Shown one piece after another: positions 4,778 to 6,799 of a DNA stretch of 6,799 nucleotides; the stretch's first letter is position 1, and each line of letters opens with the position of its first letter. Below the pieces are notes generated by a model. That model searched no databases, had not been told where the DNA came from, and saw nothing but the letters and a program-made list of their open reading frames with translations. Origin of the DNA: Pseudomonadota bacterium. Lineage in GTDB: Bacteria > Pseudomonadota > Alphaproteobacteria > Rhizobiales > Rhizobiaceae. The position numbers and the translations under genes were made by a program. The DNA lies in assembly GCA_023416545.1 (NCBI GenBank), contig JAEZHO010000244.1, forward strand, positions 1 through 6,799, given 5' to 3'.

Positions 4778-4806
4778 AGATGAGAAGCGGGATCCGGGTT
4801 TTCAAG
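4778..4806 (-). promoter_or_regulatory. RpoH-like promoter of the minus-strand sRNA
   Basis: Read on the minus strand, CTTGAA (plus 4801-4806) is followed after 16 bases by CTCATCT (plus 4778-4784). This resembles the heat-shock sigma (RpoH) form, CTTGAA then CCCATNT. An RNA start near 4771 would open directly into the first hairpin. A vegetative sigma70 reading is also possible because the -35 form is shared. Confidence 0.45.
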
Positions 4807-4911
4807 GGAATGCCGAATTACAAATCGGTAACGTTTGGGTGACATCGCGCATGCGGCGAAGATGCCCGGATTTTCATGGACGGAGCGGGTGCCCCACGCT
4901 ATTCCATAGCC

Positions 4912-6799
4912 ATGAAAAAAGGCGATCATCTCTTCCTCGTCGACGGCTCCGGCTTCATCTTTCGGGCCTTCCACGCCCTGCCTCCACTGACCCGCAAGTC
5001 GGACGGCTTGCCGGTCGGGGCGGTATCGGGCTTCTGCAACATGCTGTGGAAGCTACTCACCGACGCGCGCGACACTTCCGTCGGGGTAACGCCGACGCAT
5101 TTTGCCGTCATCTTCGACTATTCCGCAAAGACGTTCCGGAAGGATCTCTACAACGCCTACAAGGCGAACCGGTCCGAGCCGCCGGAAGACCTCGTTCCGC
5201 AGTTCGGCCTGATCCGCCAGGCGACCAAGGCGTTCAACCTGCCCTGCATCGAGACCGAAGGCTTCGAGGCCGACGATATCATCGCCACCTATGCAAGGCA
5301 GGCGGAAGCAGTCGGCGCCGACGTCACGATCATCTCGTCCGACAAGGACCTGATGCAGCTCGTGACGGCGAATGTCCACATGTACGACAGCATGAAGGAC
5401 AAGCAGATCGGCGTTCCCGAGGTAATCGAGAAATGGGGCGTGCCGCCCGAAAAGATGATCGACCTGCAGGCCATGGTGGGCGATTCCGTCGACAACGTGC
5501 CGGGCATTCCCGGCATCGGCCCCAAGACCGCGGCACAGCTCCTGGAAGAGTTCGGCGACCTCGACACGCTCCTGGAACGCGCGTCGGAGATCAAGCAGGT
5601 CAAGCGGCGTGAGAACATCGTCGCCAATGCCGAACTGGCCAGGTTGTCGCGCAGGCTTGTCAGGCTCAGCACCGACGTGCCGTTGGAAATTCCCCTAGAT
5701 GGACTGGTGCTGGAGCCGCAGGACGGACCGAAGCTGATCGGTTTCCTCAAGGCCATGGAGTTCGGGACCCTGACGCGCCGCGTCGCGGAAGCCTGCGACT
5801 GCGATGCCAGCGCAATCGAGCCGGGCGAGGTAAGGGTCGAATGGGGTGCCGCGGCACGCGGCCCTGATCTCGATGCCGGTAGCGGCAGTCCGGGGCGTGC
5901 CGTCGTGACGGGTGGCAACGGCAAGGCCGCGGCGCTGGATATCTATGCGCCTTCCATGCCGGGCGATCTTGCCAAGGCGCGTGCGGACGCCTTCGCGAGC
6001 GCAGGGATCGACAAGAGCCGCTATGTCACCATCGATGATCCGGAGGATCTCGACGACTGGATACGATCTGCACGGGAAACGGGACTGGTTGCCTTCGAAG
6101 CCGAAGGCACGTCGGTCGACCCCATGCAGGCGGAACTCGTCGGCATGTCCCTGGCGATTGCCGACAATACCCATAATCCGACCGGGCTGGACGTCCGCGC
6201 CGCCTACATTCCCTTCGGCCACCAGAGCGGCAGCAACGATCTGCTGGGCAATGGCCGGGCGGAAAACCAGATGACGCCGCAGGAGGTCATGAAGCGGCTG
6301 AAGCCGCTTCTGGAGGATCCGTCCGTCCTCAAGGTCGGACATAACCTGAAATACGCCTACCTGGTCCTGAAGCGACACGGGATCGAGATCGCCGGCTACG
6401 ACGACGTGATGCTGATGTCCTACGTGCTGGAGGCGGGCAAAGGCGGGCACGGTCTCGAATCGCTGTCCGACCGCTGGCTCGGACACATGCCTGCGTCGTT
6501 CAAGGAAGTTGCCGGAACCGGCAAATCGGGCGTCAGCTTCGACCTCGTCGAGATAGAACGCGCTTCCGCCTATGCGGCCGAGAAGGCCGATCTTACGCTC
6601 CGGCTGGCGATGGTGCTGAAGCCGCGCCTGGTCGCCGACCGCCTGACGCGGGTCTACGAGCGGCTGGAGCGTCCCATGGTCTCGACGCTCGCCCGCATGG
6701 AAGAACGCGGCATCACCATCGACCGGCAGATACTGTCCCGGCTGTCCGGCGAACTCGCGCAGAAGGCCGCGGCGATCGAGGACGAAATCTACCAGATTG
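4912..6799 (+). CDS. polA: DNA polymerase I, N-terminal two-thirds (runs off window)
   Basis: Shows 629 codons plus one base; the polymerase domain and stop lie beyond the edge (full length about 1000 residues in the family). Pol I removes RNA primers and fills gaps in replication and repair. The 5'-3' nuclease domain (1-290) has all its metal acids: D11, D69 in VIFDYS, E119/D121/D122 in FEADDII, D144/D146 in SSDKDL, D191/D194 in GDSVDN, with the helix-hairpin-helix GIPGIGPKTA. A variable linker (about 295-355) leads to the 3'-5' exonuclease domain (about 365-570), where catalytic residues are changed: Exo I reads E396-A-E398 instead of DTE, Exo II N478-LKY-A482 instead of D, Exo III Y554-AAE-K558 instead of D. 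Proofreading is probably lost. The ATG at 4912 matches the family start (MKKGDHLFLVDGSGFIFRAFHA); an in-frame ATG at 4876 is possible. The ribosome site is weak. Confidence 0.97.
   Translation, partial: MKKGDHLFLVDGSGFIFRAFHALPPLTRKSDGLPVGAVSGFCNMLWKLLTDARDTSVGVTPTHFAVIFDYSAKTFRKDLYNAYKANRSEPPEDLVPQFGLIRQATKAFNLPCIETEGFEADDIIATYARQAEAVGADVTIISSDKDLMQLVTANVHMYDSMKDKQIGVPEVIEKWGVPPEKMIDLQAMVGDSVDNVPGIPGIGPKTAAQLLEEFGDLDTLLERASEIKQVKRRENIVANAELARLSRRLVRLSTDVPLEIPLDGLVLEPQDGPKLIGFLKAMEFGTLTRRVAEACDCDASAIEPGEVRVEWGAAARGPDLDAGSGSPGRAVVTGGNGKAAALDIYAPSMPGDLAKARADAFASAGIDKSRYVTIDDPEDLDDWIRSARETGLVAFEAEGTSVDPMQAELVGMSLAIADNTHNPTGLDVRAAYIPFGHQSGSNDLLGNGRAENQMTPQEVMKRLKPLLEDPSVLKVGHNLKYAYLVLKRHGIEIAGYDDVMLMSYVLEAGKGGHGLESLSDRWLGHMPASFKEVAGTGKSGVSFDLVEIERASAYAAEKADLTLRLAMVLKPRLVADRLTRVYERLERPMVSTLARMEERGITIDRQILSRLSGELAQKAAAIEDEIYQI

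Noticed and set aside
4545..4805. N-terminal extension of the MarR-type protein
   Set aside because: It would translate the sRNA locus and its terminator, gives no similarity to the family, and makes the protein 87 residues too long.
4839..5612. Plus-strand open frame of 257 codons overlapping polA
   Set aside because: Another reading frame of polA; its arginine-rich low-complexity product is typical of a GC-rich shadow frame.
5695..6486. Minus-strand open frame of 263 codons
   Set aside because: Antisense to polA, which is clearly coding through this region; no recognisable motif.

Overview
The window looks like chromosomal DNA from a GC-rich alphaproteobacterium of the order Rhizobiales, most likely Rhizobiaceae (Sinorhizobium/Ensifer or a close relative). 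The grounds are the protein types, the alphaproteobacterial promoter forms (CTTGAC-N17-CTATTT; GGAAC-N16-CGTT) and an sRNA carrying three anti-Shine-Dalgarno loops, a type described from rhizobia. No mobile element, CRISPR array, tRNA or rRNA is seen. All assignments come from reading the sequence and from memory of the families; no search was run.

Left part (1-1167, plus strand): three small genes. The first encodes a proline-rich 65-residue protein behind a consensus-perfect general-stress (EcfG/RpoE2) promoter and a CtrA-like site. The second is an unrecognised 72-residue helical protein. The third is a tail-anchored DUF883/ElaB-like membrane protein, also behind an EcfG-like promoter. A convergent minus-strand gene (1181-1645) encodes a YbaK/prolyl-tRNA-editing-domain protein.

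Middle part (1718-2648): a regulatory RNA region. It holds a 'cuckoo'/alpha-r14-type sRNA with three CCTCCTCCC loops, a sigma70 promoter, and a cold-shock gene. The cold-shock leader can fold to pair its own Shine-Dalgarno sequence. After the csp terminator comes a 300-base gap with a strong hairpin, and then a structured element ending in a second strong plus-strand terminator. I read that element as a candidate unannotated sRNA.

Right part (2649-6799): a minus-strand pair, marR-type regulator then M20 dipeptidase, probably co-transcribed. Next is a minus-strand sRNA candidate with C-rich loops, its own terminator and a heat-shock-like promoter; by position and form it resembles EcpR1 of Sinorhizobium. 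The divergent polA gene runs off the right edge. In PolA the 5'-3' nuclease domain is intact, but three of the four catalytic acids of the 3'-5' proofreading domain are replaced (D to E, D to A, D to K). This is the clearest protein-level oddity in the window.

Overall the genes are ordinary housekeeping and stress genes. The unusual content is in RNA: two recognisable sRNA loci and one candidate within 3 kb, plus a structured mRNA leader, several with C/U-rich loops suited to pairing with ribosome-binding sites.
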